The notes below the pieces were generated by a model. The model ran no database searches and had not been told where the DNA came from. It saw nothing but the letters and a program-made list of their open reading frames with translations. The position numbers and the translations under genes were made by a program. A stretch of DNA of 64,000 nt from Gari tellinella (taxonomy: Eukaryota; Mollusca; Bivalvia; Cardiida; Psammobiidae). The stretch lies in contig OV277863.1 in the NCBI GenBank assembly GCA_922989275.2, positions 85,165,881 through 85,229,880 of the forward strand, read 5' to 3'. Below, piece by piece: positions 1 through 10,635 of the stretch (its first letter is position 1; each line of letters starts with the position of its first letter).

Positions 1-412
1 CAACCAATTAGGCAGTCAGGCAGCTAAATAGCCAGATAGCCAGGCAGCCAAGCAACTAGCCAGCCAGACAGCAAGACAGCAAGCTAACCAGCCAGCAAGC
101 ATGTCAGCCGACCAGTCAGTCAGTCATTTAGCTATTTAGCCAGCCATTCAACCATTCCGCCAGCCAGCCAGCACAACAGCATGGTAGCTGGTAAACCATC
201 CAACATAGCAACCAGCCAACATAGCAGCCAGCCAGTCAGCCAGCCAAAGAATGAGCATTCAGCTAGCGAGTTTTCTATGCAACAAACCAGCCAGACAGTC
301 AGGCAGACAGCAAGGCAGCAATCTAGCCAGTCATCAAACAAGTCACGCAGCGTGGCAACTGGGCATCCAGCTAACCAGATATCCAGCTAGCCGTTCAGCT
401 AGCCACCTAACA
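1..412. repeat. CAGC-rich low-complexity tract
   Basis: The tract is built from irregular CAGC, CAGA and CAAG tetramers on the + strand (for example cagccagccagc). It starts before the window edge and fades out near 412. Open frames exist on both strands here, with Gln/Ser/Pro-rich or Trp/Leu/Cys-rich translations, as expected when a tetranucleotide repeat lacks stop codons. I treat it as a decayed tetranucleotide array and not as a gene. Confidence 0.85.
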
Positions 413-469
413 ACAAGTTGAGTAATAGAATAATGTGATGAAACAATATTCATGAAAGAATATTGAAAG

Positions 470-722
470 TTGCGGGGAGGACTATGTAACAGGTTCCAGA
501 TTGCATGGGCGTAGGGGCGTTTCTACTATCTAAAGGGGCGTGGGACTAAACGGTAATACATTGTAGATGGAGTGAGGAGTTAGGGGTAGATTGGAGGCTG
601 TGAGGGTTGCGGTCTGGATATTAGGGGTGAGCAGTAGGGGGTCCCATGTTGTTGTGTTGTGTTAACGGGGGAGGGTGTGAAGGCGGGTCGGGAAATATGG
701 GTGGGGGCAATAGGGGCAACCA
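470..722 (+). other. G-run-rich segment, possible G-quadruplex DNA
   Basis: Many runs of three to five G occur on the + strand (ggggcg, taggggt, cagtaggggg, acgggggaggg, ggtgggggcaataggggc), far more than in the AT-rich surroundings. Several sets of four runs lie within 30 bases, which permits G-quadruplex folding. There is no persuasive coding frame or promoter element. It may be the edge of an unrecognised repeat. Confidence 0.5.
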
Positions 723-1165
723 TTTCTCTTTTTATGCCAACGTATGGGGTAAAGAAGGCGAGATTGTACATTTGAAATCGGGTATTGAAGGTTGTCATTT
801 TTCTACAACTAATTCGAAAGTATATGTTTGAGTTTACATAAATGTCCATAGTGTTGAGAATAGAAAAAAAAGATTTGTAATTAAATTATTTTACCATGGT
901 AACTTAATTAAGAATTCTTGTCATGAAATTTCCCGTGTCTTCTAAAATTCCATAGCAAAATAATTCTTTTCCAAGAAAACATATTTATGACAAATATGTT
1001 TTTGCTATCAGTTTGTATACTGTATGATAGGATAAAACAGAAGAAGACATTTTCCTCTGTCTCAAAATGGAAAAAAATAGTGTGTTTGATATGACAATGT
1101 CATCATTAACAAAATGCCTTTGTTTTTGTTTTGATTTTTACAAATGAAGACCAACTCCTTTCTAG
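723..1165. other. AT-rich sequence, nothing recognised
   Basis: No coding, RNA or repeat signal that I can support. Short A/T runs only. Confidence 0.5.
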
Positions 1166-1314
1166 CCGGTGTGTAGCATCAGGATTTGAAAAATATTTAG
1201 TTTGATGTGGTCTTTTTCAAATCATGTCAAGTGTGAAAACATGATTTAAAATATTGTTGATATGATTTGAAAAACAAAATCTTTTTTTCTCAAATCATGT
1301 TGCTACACCGGTGG
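1166..1314. mobile_element. Small TIR element (MITE-like), copy 1
   Basis: The left end reads ccggtgtgtagca and continues into ggatttgaaaaa. The right end, reverse complemented, reads ccaccggtgtagcaacatg and continues into atttgagaaaa. The interior holds further direct and inverted copies of TTTCAAATCATG. The length is about 150 bp with no coding capacity, which suits a non-autonomous DNA transposon. A relative with the same 12-mer and the same right end lies at 2273-2452. Confidence 0.65.
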
Positions 1315-1937
1315 TGCTTAGACCTAAATTGAATAACTCTTTGCCTAGTCCCGTTGAAAGTTAAGCTCTGTTGCATTGACCTGGCAGTTATAAATGATTC
1401 GTGGTTCATAGGTCTCATACTATTTCGCAATGTAACGTTGTGCGATATGATATTTCAAATTCTATCGATATACGGAAATCAGTACCGACCCTATCGGAAA
1501 TAAACAAAAGCAAATTAAAAATCGGACAACTTCGTAAAAGAGATTTACCTGTTTGTTTATATGTTTTTAATGAGGGCACATAGAACCAGTTCAAGGAGTA
1601 TGGACCAAACCCTTACACTGTATACTAACACCTTAATAAACAATCTGTAGCCTCAATTTTTATTGGACTGTCAATCATCGCACCATTAACTTAAGAAAAG
1701 CATCATAGCAGTTTATTTAGGCAATTCATACGCCCATGAGGATATTCATCGAAATATGCATAATCAGCTGGCATGAAAACAAATAGATTTCAAAATCGTC
1801 ATCAGAGAACTGATAAATCCAACCTGCCCATCCGCCTGCCAGTCCAACCACGTGTCAGTATTACCTCCCGCCATCCAACAAGATGCTTTTGTGAAACAAA
1901 CGCTATGTCCGGCTTTCCGCCCTTGACATTGAAGGAT
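1315..1937. other. Unannotated intergenic stretch
   Basis: Short frames occur at 1401-1583 (+) and 1764-1949 (-), but none resembles a known domain or has splice-site context. I see no repeat apart from the start of the duplicated unit at 1938. Confidence 0.4.
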
Positions 1938-2145
1938 GACCTTGGCCATGACATGTCTCCATTCAAACTATGCAGCTCCATGAGATGCACGTGCATGCCA
2001 ATTATTAAGTAATTATATATACTGGCTTAGAAGTTATAACATTCACCTATATATTTGACCTTGACCTTGACATGCCTCCATTCAAACTGTGCAGCTCTTT
2101 GAGATACACATGCATGCCATTTATGAAGTTATTATTTCTACTGAC
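1938..2145 (+). repeat. Two diverged direct repeat units
   Basis: A unit of about 88 bases beginning gaccttggccatgacatg (1938) recurs beginning gaccttgacatgcctcc (about 2064). Both continue through attcaaact, tgcagctc and gcatgcca. The spacing is about 125 bp with many substitutions, so this is an old tandem duplication or a two-unit remnant of a satellite. Confidence 0.75.
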
Positions 2146-2272
2146 TGTCTTATTTCACATTCAAATAACTCAACTATATTCACTGTGTTGCGGTGCCGGA
2201 AACACTTATATAAATACTTAATATATGCATGCTATTAAATACCAGCCTATGTAAAAACTTTTAAACTTTTTT

Positions 2273-2452
2273 TTTCAAATCATGTTGAATCAAATTTCCA
2301 GATGCCGGTTTTCGACATGATTTGAATTTTTTTTCAAATTATGTTTTTTTTCAAATCATGTCGACTGTGAAAACAAGATTTGAAAAAATTGACATGATTT
2401 GAAAAAAAAATTCAAATTAGAAATTTTTTCAAATCATGCCGCTACACCGCAG
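2273..2452. mobile_element. Inverted-repeat element, copy 2 of the TTTCAAATCATG family
   Basis: At least five copies of TTTCAAATCATG or its complement CATGATTTGAAA occur in about 180 bp. The right end (caaatcatgccgctacaccg) matches the right end of the element at 1166-1314 (caaatcatgttgctacaccg). The left boundary is uncertain; tgcggtgccgg near 2188 may be a decayed end. It is a non-coding foldback-type element. Confidence 0.6.
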
Positions 2453-2981
2453 GTCATTTTGGTCCTTTACACTGTAATACACATGAGAACCACCTGGATG
2501 CCTTGAAAATTACCGTTTTAAATATTAAGGAATATGGCTATGTATCTTTAGAGAGATGACCAATGGAACATAGCCTCATAAATTGATTATGAAAATTCAT
2601 AAGATCTAGACATCACTCAAATTACCTTATCTTTTCATCCGCTAACCCTCTGTTTCAGTAAATACGCAGATCCGTCTGAAACCGGGACATTCCAATTTTA
2701 CTGCCTAAATTAACAAATAAAACATTGCATGTAGATATATGAATGATTCAGTCAATAAATAGTGTAGGTCAATGTATAGGTAAGTCAGACTAGACCTTTA
2801 TTTCTAAAACAAATGTTTAACATTTGATATTATCGTGGTAAATCTGTAGAAAATTCACCTACCAAACTGTGTATCAGTTGCATTAGAATTAGTTTACTTG
2901 CATGGGTAAAAGTTTTCAAACTTCAAAATACTGAAAGCTAGTCTTAGTATTTAACCCACTACCCCATAGTTTGTGTCTATA
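2453..2981. other. Unannotated intergenic stretch
   Basis: AT-rich, without a supported feature. Confidence 0.4.
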
Positions 2982-3440
2982 TACAGTCAAAAAAGAAATT
3001 TACCCCTCTTTATTCTAAAGTATCAGCGTCTCAAAATTATACTGTATTTAATTATTGTTTTATAGATCGTGGCAAACGACATTGGATCACTGTGGTAAAA
3101 TAACTAGCACATTGTATAGCGAATAAAAAGTCTATAATTCTTTTTCCTGAAATACGATGGCGCTGATATGCAGCATCTATAACTTTTATTTCAGTAAACG
3201 AAATCACGTTAGACTTTCATTCATCATAATATTCACGACTTTTAAGACTATAAAGTCTTATATCAAATTACCTCCCTTTGATATTTAAATAAGAATGAAC
3301 TTTAAATGTTTTTACTAAAATACATTGGTGAACGTATGAGCTGTTAAATCTCAAACAAAATGGAGTTGATAGGGTACTTGATCAATTATTTAGTGTAAAG
3401 TTAATGTAAAAAGTGGGTACTTTCTTTTTTGGCTGAGTAT
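2982..3440. mobile_element. MITE with about 25-bp imperfect TIRs
   Basis: The left end reads tacagtcaaaaaagaaattt followed by accc. The right end, reverse complemented, reads tactcagccaaaaaagaaag followed by taccc. The interior of about 410 bp has no coding frame. The termini sit in a TA-rich context (tatatacag / gagtataaa), compatible with TA target duplication, but superfamily assignment is only an inference. Confidence 0.6.
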
Positions 3441-4436
3441 AAATTATTTTAGCCCAAAAACCGCACAAAGCGTCAATAATCATGCAACAGACTCCGTGCA
3501 TATGCAGGGGCATATCTCGGGACATACTAACCCACGACCAGCATCCTTTCAAACAGGTGTACCTACCTCAACTCAGTCGAAAGTTAAAAAATCCCACAAA
3601 GCTAAACTTCTTGTCTAATCCGATGTTTGAATTATATTTTAAAAACCTAACCAATTTTGTCAGTTCGATAAGATGTTGATAACGATGATCGAGCTAGCCT
3701 AATTGATTGCTCTTCAATCCAGAAACGTCACATGATCGTACCTATTACTGACACAGATAGTGAAAGTATTTAGAATCTATGACAGATATTCCATTCAAAT
3801 GTTACTGTTTTTTCCACACACTTTCAATTTGTCTTGTTTTGTTGAATCGATAAGCCGGCCGCCATTTAGAAATTGTCTGCCAAGTTTTCAAAGCAGTGTT
3901 ATATCCACATAAATATTCATGTACACTCTACAACGGCATAGAAATTAGCTAGAAATTTTTTTATGTCGTTTTTCAATTTATTTCTATCATAAGACAATGA
4001 ACATTTTATTTATTCAGCAATGTAGGCCACTGACCCAAAATACATACTGAATTGTTTAAAATACGACATTTACAAGTTGCAACTATACATTTTAATCACA
4101 TAGTACTGTTCCAACTTGTGTTAGTACATAATCATAGAGCCATCGACTGCAATAAATGAGGATGGAAAGTGTTACTGCATTCAGGCTACATGCCGGTATA
4201 TAGAACCTCTTACGTTTGCTCATTTCAGTTTTTATGTGAGTTCATTTATGTATAATGAAAATAAATAAGCTAACACCCCTGTCTCGTACCAGTGTTGCAA
4301 TACATTGGTTTAGTGCATTTAGTGTTATAAACCCCACGACACATTTTCTGATCAAACATTGCATAAGCTCATAATGATTTAGTGTATTAGTCCCCTTGGA
4401 AAATTCGACAAATGAACAATAAAATATGCAACCTGT
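3441..4436. other. Unannotated AT-rich stretch
   Basis: A 65-codon frame at 3482-3679 has no recognisable domain and no supporting signals. Nothing else is supported. Confidence 0.4.
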
Positions 4437-4440
4437 TTAA

Positions 4441-4652
4441 CCCTTTCGCTCTCAATGACGCTTAAAAGAAGCGCGTTTGCAAACAGTTTGGATCCTAATC
4501 AGATGCCACGTAACGCGGTGTCTGATTAGGACTCAAACTTTTCGACACTCTTATAGATATTTATTAAGTCATACAACTTTAAATCTAACTTTACAACGTG
4601 TCTTGCAGACACCACATTTGAAGCAGACGACAATAAAGCGGCGAAGGGGTAA
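4441..4652. mobile_element. TTAA-type MITE with a central palindrome
   Basis: TTAA (4437-4440) is followed by ccctttcgctctcaatgac. The right end, reverse complemented, reads taccccttcgccgcttt. The inner part holds an imperfect hairpin: gtttggatcctaatcagatg against tctgattaggactcaaac around an acgtaacgcg centre. The layout matches the better preserved element at 45881-46086, which has the same gtttggatcc arm. Right-end TTAA has decayed to TAAA. Confidence 0.6.
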
Positions 4653-4793
4653 AATATCCCGAATAATTTGATCGTATAACGGTTTACTAAGATACTTTTG
4701 TGACACAGCAATCAAAATGAAAATGTTAACCTTTAAGGATTCCTGCTTGTGCTTCATCGATCTTGGCGATTTCCTCGAACAAGCGATACAACC

Positions 4794-5812
4794 GTGTCTT
4801 CATCATGTCTGTAAGAATTGTATTAACAGCGTCAATTAAGAGGTATACAATAAAAGGAACGTTACTATACTTTGTATATCTTATGCACCGTGTCACGCAT
4901 AGTCAAATGTAATCCAGCTTAAATAGCGTACAATTAATGTTGTTGACATGTTCTAAGTCACATGCCCAGATTGGGTCTTGACTTATTTAATAAACTTGTA
5001 AACTTGTTATATACATAATCAGTATCAACATTTTTATTATATAGAGAGGATAAATGTATATCAGCGACACTATTTAAAACACCCAAGCAGAGATGAAAAC
5101 AGTTCATGTAATGAAGTACTTTGTTATTACGAAGACATCTTGTAGAAAAACGCATTTTTAAGACCATGCCGCTATTATGTAATAGAATGGTCGACACTAC
5201 CTTTATGTGAATTGTTAGCCGTTGCAAATCTCTTAGTCTTAATCAATGAGTTGCATTAACGACATCAATACCCATAAAACAACCAATATATTGAACGGTT
5301 AGTGTCTAATACATTGAACAAAACCGACTGAGATTATGTTTAACACAATGCCAAGTAATATATATTATGTTTAATCGAATACATATAAAGGGCTTTCTTA
5401 TTCTAAAAACATATAATAAAATATAACTTTCTTTCTTAACGTCTCTTTGTTTTCATTTGACACCAGGTTTGTGAAATGTTTATTATGAGACGATCTTCTA
5501 AATAACGCTTGACATTTTGTTCCTTTCGGAATAACGATGTAATTTATGTACAACTCTTTACAATCTAGTGGCTTGAATTCGTGATAGTACTCACTGAATA
5601 TTACTATCCTTTGCATATCTTATGCACCGAATCACTCGGGTTGGGTGTGTAAAGGCTATATTCAACGAGACCTAATGTCGAGTTGGATATTGACTTTACA
5701 CACACAACAAAAAGTGATCCGATGCATAGCATATACAAAGTATAGTGATGTTCCTTTATATACCTCTTAATTTACACAGTTAATACAATTCTTACAGATA
5801 TGATGAAGACAC
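4794..5812. mobile_element. 1-kb element with about 105-bp inverted arms
   Basis: The left arm (4794 to about 4900; gtgtcttcatcatgtctgta...) is the reverse complement of about 5705-5812 (...tacagatatgatgaagacac). The match runs through ttgtattaac, attaagaggtata, ggaac and ctatactttgtatat. Similarity stops abruptly outside both ends. A second nested foldback (about 5609-5740) pairs tttgcatatcttatgcaccg with its complement around gagac-ctaat-gtcg. No transposase frame is visible; I read it as a non-autonomous TIR element. Confidence 0.65.
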
Positions 5813-6730
5813 ATTTGTAAAGCTGCAATATCTGAAATGCTATAAAAAAAAGATCTTGCTGCATAATTTAAAGTTTGATTAAAGCAGACATATTAAGGTA
5901 GTCTACCCGTAATGTACCACGTATTTTTCTTAAGGTATACACCTAATAGACCTATTTATAAACTTTTATGAGCATTGAATAAAGTCTGGTAAAAAACAGA
6001 CACATTTGTACCTCTTATCCCACTTTGACAATTTTACCGGTAAATCAACAGACCCCTGTTATTTAAAAAAGCATTTTTCCAGACATTTTATGTATTTTTT
6101 AACAATAAAAACCCTCATAGAATACAAAATGGTGTACTTTGACATAAGAAAAGCAACAGTTATGCAGATTATTACAATTTGTATGTAAAAATCAACATGA
6201 TAATTGCACCTTTCAAAAATATTGACTGGCGATTTTTGTCCGATGCCAGTCATTTTTCCTTGTAAGAATACATGTGTTCTATATCCGGGGCATACATTTG
6301 AGGTATAAAGTAGTTATATTCGACATCCAAGTAACAATTTGAAGAAAAAATCAGAAAAGTTTCCAATAAAAAGGTATTCAAATTTGCTCTTTGAAAATTA
6401 CCCCTACGAAATTTATGCAATTTTGGAAACATAATTACTGCATCAGGATTCAAACAATATACAATGCCAACATTATTTTAGCATCTAATTGTCAGTTCCT
6501 TGCAATAAGACAAATAATAATCTATAAGACCCCAAAACCCCTTATAAAAGTTTAAGTTTCAGTTATATTTATGCATATTGTAGTCTGTATAAGTGCATTT
6601 TAAAAGCTAATTTCATGTGTCGCAATACTATACATGTATATTTTTTTCTAAAAAACACCAAGCAACACATAACTTATGTAGAATCTAAAGTTAACACGCT
6701 TATTACTCTCTATTATAAATTTTTTATAAG

Positions 6731-6914
6731 CAGGGCTCCAGATAAAGGGAGCATTTCAAAAATAAGATCTTTAAAGGGAATCTTTATTTCGGTTTTACAC
6801 TCTATGGTGTTACTACTAGTTAGAATCGCGAGTAGTATCACCATGTGATTTGGGGCTAAAACGAGTAAGAAAATGTTGGATTTGTTCATTTTACTCCCTC
6901 TTATCAGGAGCCTT
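6731..6914. mobile_element. hAT-like MITE within element A (large hairpin)
   Basis: The ends are cagggctccagataaaggga and, reverse complemented, caaggctcctgataagaggg. Inside, ggtgttactact and agtagtatcacc form a second stem. The same unit occurs in relative B (about 41912-42106) and, alone, inverted at 45319-45498. CAGGGCTC termini resemble hAT ends, but I could not find an 8-bp duplication, so it may be a fixed internal part of the larger family. Confidence 0.5.
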
Positions 6915-7011
6915 GTCCTATTTTGTTTATGTGCCAATTTGATTCGGGTCCGACTTGGTTTTTGGCCCATTTGACCCGTTTCACATGTACCGTTTGCCCT
7001 TAGACCACTAC

Positions 7012-7019
7012 ATCCACAT
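7012..7019 (+). repeat. Target-site duplication, left copy (ATCCACAT)
   Basis: The 8-bp sequence ATCCACAT directly precedes the CACTGGCAC terminus and is repeated exactly at 18425-18432 directly after the opposite terminus. The uninserted paralogue at about 42205 has one 8-base equivalent in the same aligned place. Confidence 0.85.
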
Positions 7020-7084
7020 CACTGGCACTAGAACGACAATGTGTTGTTGTTTTATTTATATAGAATCTATTTTTAACCCTAAAG

Positions 7085-7330
7085 GCTACTATCATATAGA
7101 CTTTCATATAGATATAGTGTTACTAAAAAATGTATATATATAGATCTAGATGTGTCTACTGTCATATAGATCTCACAGTAGATCCTAAATCTGACACAGA
7201 AGTTTTTTTTAAAGAATTCGAATCTAGATCTATATCTAAGCCTAGAGGCTACTATCATATAGACTTTTCAAATAGATATATACATCAAATGTCACTGAAA
7301 ATGTGATATATAGGTCTACTGCCATATATA
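7085..7330 (+). repeat. Left subterminal repeats of the 11.4-kb element
   Basis: Repeated motifs ctactatcatatagac, ctactgtcatatagatct, ctactgccatatata and tagatctagat occur in about 250 bp. Their inverted counterparts (ctatatgatagtaggctta, ctatatgatagtatg) lie at 18096-18210. Such subterminal repeats are usual transposase-binding regions in DNA transposons; that role is inferred here. Confidence 0.6.
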
Positions 7331-7789
7331 CTTAACAAAATTTCTAATCGGTCACTTTTTAAAGCTACATATGTCTTTAAATACTAAGTTCACGTTTATA
7401 ATATTTTACACACAATATGATAGGATCTTAGCGCTAATTATTTTTGGATTTATGCACGTTGTCCTACTTTGTGAACGTCAGAACAACCACGTTGCTTGTT
7501 TAGCCTAATTTAGACGTGTAAAGTAAGGAAGAAAATATCTGTCCGCAAGATTACACGAGTATAATCTCAAATGACTGCCTAGCCCGAAAAACACCTAAAA
7601 TGGCGAGAATAATATACGGAGGGAAGGACAGAGCCGTCGGAATGTTGCACGTTGGTGTACCCTTACGGCAAATAAGATTCAACCACCGAGAAATTCCGGA
7701 AGTGGAAACAAAACAGGGCTAATTTCCGTGTATTCCATATTAGGAAATGTTCCCGTCCATTTACATGTGGCTAGAACTTTTAACCGGAA

Positions 7790-7880
7790 ACGTTCGACCA
7801 TTTAGGCTATATAACGCGGAAATTTGACGTCACCGGAAGTAGAACGTAGAACGCCCCAGGAAACCAAAATGGCGGATAAT
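7790..7880 (+). promoter_or_regulatory. Promoter-like cluster: CRE, ETS and YY1-type motifs
   Basis: Within 51 bases there are TGACGTCA (7825-7832), ACCGGAAGT (7832-7840) and AAAATGGCGG (7866-7875). The surroundings are CpG-richer than the window average. This set is typical of TATA-less animal promoters, with the ATGGCGG motif often at the transcription start. A short frame ATGGCGGATAATGAC ends at a TAG after six codons and I do not propose it as a protein. The cluster lies 0.8 kb inside the left end of the 11.4-kb element. Confidence 0.45.
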
Positions 7881-7906
7881 GACACTTCTTAGACCGATAC
7901 ATTGTA

Positions 7907-8296
7907 GTGTCACCCCTGAGAGACAGGTTTCTTCCCGTTACAAGGATGGCAAGACAACTTAAGGGTCAAAACGGCCGTAACGTCACACCGAAGACGGTAC
8001 GTTATCGGCTGCGAGAGGTTGACAGTCACTGCTGGCGGTTACTTAAAGATGAAGTCAACATCAGACAGCTTGGGTCCGATGATACAGATGAGTTTAACGC
8101 TACTGAGCACGTTTGGGACATTCTCCAAAAACGTGTTCGTCCCTTACCTCAGCTTCCAAACGTTGACGTATTGGAGCGTGACGTCGTCGATGTATGAGAA
8201 AGTTAGGTCATCAACACTTTTTCTGAATTCTTTTCGTCTATGAGAAGTCGATTTGAAACTGTTATTGCAGCTGACAGGGGCTATATGCATTACTAA
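7907..8296 (+). pseudogene. Tc1-like transposase relic, internally deleted
   Basis: The first open block translates to 96 codons. Its N-terminal part (DRFLPVTRMARQLKG...NVTPKTVRYRLRE) matches the second helix-turn-helix of Tc1-like transposases. Near codon 66 it changes to NATEHVWDILQKRVR, the usual C-terminal 'PxEHxWD' region. The whole DDE catalytic core that should lie between is missing, so the relic has a large internal deletion. After stops at 8195 (TGA) and 8204 (TAG), the same frame goes on to MRSRFETVIAADRGYMHY and a stop at 8294, matching the family C-terminus. It cannot encode an active enzyme. It is probably a passenger insertion in the 11.4-kb element; its own TIRs were not found. 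Confidence 0.8.
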
Positions 8297-8779
8297 AATT
8301 GGACCTAAGAACTCCTGTGACTTTCAAAATCTGGGGTCCCTCCACAGAAGGTTTTGTTTAAGCTTAGACGGAAAGCTGTTAGCCGCCAAATTGTGATAAT
8401 CTGTTTCCCAATCGATTACATTGGCATTGTAACACAGTTACCTGATTAATTATTTCTTCATGTTTCTTTTTCTGAATGAAATATAAGGTGACCGATTAGA
8501 AATTTTGTTGAGTATAGATATAACATTAGATCCTCATTATGACTAAAAATTGGCCTGCTATCGATAGTTGGCTATCGCTACTTAGATTAACATGGTGCGG
8601 CAGTCCCAGAGCCATCGAATCCACCACTCATCGAATAGCGCACTTTTCCGATATAAAACGCAGATCTACATGAAAGTTACTCGGCATTATAGAAAAAAGA
8701 CATTTAACTCTGTAGAAACGCCGAGTTATTGACCATTAAGAAACCTATGTTCAGAAGATTGGTTGATGATTTGACGTGA
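8297..8779. other. Unannotated stretch
   Basis: It contains the imperfect repeats ctatcgatag / gctatcgctac / catcgaa near 8560-8640 but no coding or element signal I can support. Confidence 0.4.
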
Positions 8780-9115
8780 TAGTCGAGTTTTAATTTTACG
8801 CGTCCTACTCCCCGGGTCAACTTCCGGTTTCATTGATTTTCACAAGTGTCGTTTGAAACGCGCGTTTTCATTGGACGAATTATTGGAGGTGTGTCGTCAA
8901 GCGTCGTTAGCTACGGGAACGTGACCGATTCCGAGGAGAATATTTATCACGTGATACGTCGAGCTGTGAACAAAATGACAGCAAGCTGTTTTGTCGAAAT
9001 CGGTGGAGGAAAAACTCAGGAAATCCCAACGTATGCGTGAAAGTAAGAATGACCAACGGCGTAACTAACAAACAGAGCGAAAGCTATAAAAGTGGATCAT
9101 CGAAAGGTAAGTTAA
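8780..9115 (+). promoter_or_regulatory. CpG-rich promoter or first-exon candidate
   Basis: CpG density here is high for the window. Motifs include cttccgg (ETS, minus), attgg (CCAAT complement), cacgtg (8949) and gctataaaag, a good TATA box near 9085. Two readings compete. In the first, ATG at 9049 opens a short frame (MTNGVTNKQSESYKSGSSK) ending at a consensus splice donor, AAG|GTAAGT (exon end 9106). In the second, the TATA box drives initiation near 9115. A 64-codon frame at 8846-9040 has no recognised domain. I saw no matching downstream exon, so the gene, if any, is unidentified. Confidence 0.35.
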
Positions 9116-9479
9116 ATATTGACTGAATGCTTGAAACAATGCCGATTTCTATCATTAATTTTGCACATAGAACAGCGGTCAGAAAATACTGCGAGTTTAT
9201 CACTTAATGACGTCGATACTGTTGAGGCTATGTTATTAGTTGTTCTCGTTACAATACAGAGAAGTATTCATTGTGAGACCTGACAAATGACAATACACTG
9301 ACTCTCTGATAGGGTCTACGCTGTTTGCAAAACAATAAGGCCTGGTTTGATAATGTCGTGGCATGGCTCCTGCATGTATATAAACATGTGCTCATTGCAA
9401 GTTCTGTCCACCCACCCCCTGAAAGGCCTGTCCAGTGTCCACACACTACATGCATATAATAGACTAGATAGAGACATAG

Positions 9480-10270
9480 CATAACCTGTGCTATAATGAG
9501 TATGTTGGTATTGGGCTTAGCCCATTGTGCCCTAGCAACAATATGTACCCTTTACAAACATTGTACACGTGAAGTGTACACATGTCATATGAAAGCAGTG
9601 CAGACCCAGATGAGAGGGACCATAGAGCTGATTATGCACACTGTATAAAAGAAATTATTGCATAAATATATATTATTGTTAGATCATATCTTGTTGCCAG
9701 TCTTTTTAAACTGAGTCATTGATAAATTAATTCAAAATCAATGAGGTGCCCCGTATCCGATGTAACAGGAAATTTAACCCTCTGAAATATACACATCCAC
9801 CCTGGTTATTCTTCCCCAACCTGATTAACTTGTAAACATCTTTCCCATCATTTTAGTTATGACATTATGAGGATTCGGATCATCCCTTTGATTTGGGTTT
9901 ACACTTTTTGCATAAGACAAGTATATTCTTCACAGTCCACGGGTTGTACACTGTTATGTGGCACGATATAAATTAGTCTGTTTGCTTACATTGTATTGCA
10001 ACATGACAAAAGGTGAATACCCTATTCATAGGGCCTCTATAGGAATCAATCTGATCTGGGTCTTCACTGTTTGTATAGGACAAGTGTACTCTTCAAATTT
10101 ACACTGTTTGTAAATGATGTATAATGTGGCAATAGGTTGCAACAATTTTGTTACAATTTATGCCAACATAAAAAAACAGTGAAGACCCCAACCAGAGGGC
10201 CGCTATATTTGGATCTACACTATTTGTATACTGGAAAAGTCAAATGTACTCTTTACTTGTACACTTTTAA
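9480..10270 (+). repeat. Degenerate tandem repeats ('gggtctacactgtttgcatagg' type)
   Basis: Recurring blocks read like gatctgggtcttcactgttt, gtataggacaagtgtactct and gatgtataatg. Loosely spaced copies occur at about 9590, 9890, 10050 and 10195, with a stray one at 10500. The same family forms a longer array at 31340-32230 and appears singly near 33010, 58190 and 59205. It has no coding capacity. Confidence 0.55.
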
Positions 10271-10281
10271 TGATGTATATA

Positions 10282-10472
10282 CAGTCGAACTTCAATAACT
10301 CGAAGTAGGTTTTGTCAAACATACCCGTATTTCAAAGTTAAAACGTGGCTAAGCCACGTTTTAACTTTGAAATATGTTTGACTTAACGAGCATGAACTAA
10401 TGCAGTTCATATGTCGAACTATCAGATAGTTTGAGTTAAACAAATTCAAAATAATATATCGAAGTTCGACTG
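10282..10472. mobile_element. 191-bp palindromic MITE (TA target)
   Basis: The ends are CAGTCGAACTTC and its exact reverse complement GAAGTTCGACTG, flanked by TA on both sides (10280-10281, 10473-10474). The centre is a near-perfect palindrome of about 44 bases with arms atttcaaagttaaaacgtgg and its complement around ctaag. TA duplication and TIRs place it with Tc1/mariner-type MITEs. Confidence 0.85.
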
Positions 10473-10635
10473 TATGTTGCACTAGGTTTCAAAATGTTTC
10501 CATTGATCTGGGTCTACACTGTTTGCATAGGCTGACATTTTAAAAGAAATCTCCTACAGGATTATATTTGTGCTCATAATCAGCCTCCTGTAAGCTTTCC
10601 ACAAATTACCCATTTGTGTTAATCACTAAATTTAA

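Larger units (their letters stand above)
5893..7019 (+). mobile_element. Left part of split TTAA element A
   Basis: TTAA (5893-5896) is followed by the terminal repeat GGTAGTCTACCCGTAATG. The sequence aligns, at roughly 80-85% by eye, with the left two thirds of the intact relative at 41309-42769 (shared cacctaatagacc, acagaccc/accgacccctgttat, ttgacccgtt, ttagaccac). It then stops at 7019, where the 11.4-kb insertion begins, and resumes at 18425. No open frame of useful length is present. The TTAA target and GG terminus suggest a Kolobok- or piggyBac-type non-autonomous element; the superfamily is not proven. Confidence 0.8.

Noticed and set aside
132..390. Overlapping open frames on both strands in the CAGC-rich tract
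   Set aside because: Both follow from stop-poor tetranucleotide repeats; composition is Gln/Ser-rich or Trp/Leu/Cys-rich with no domain.
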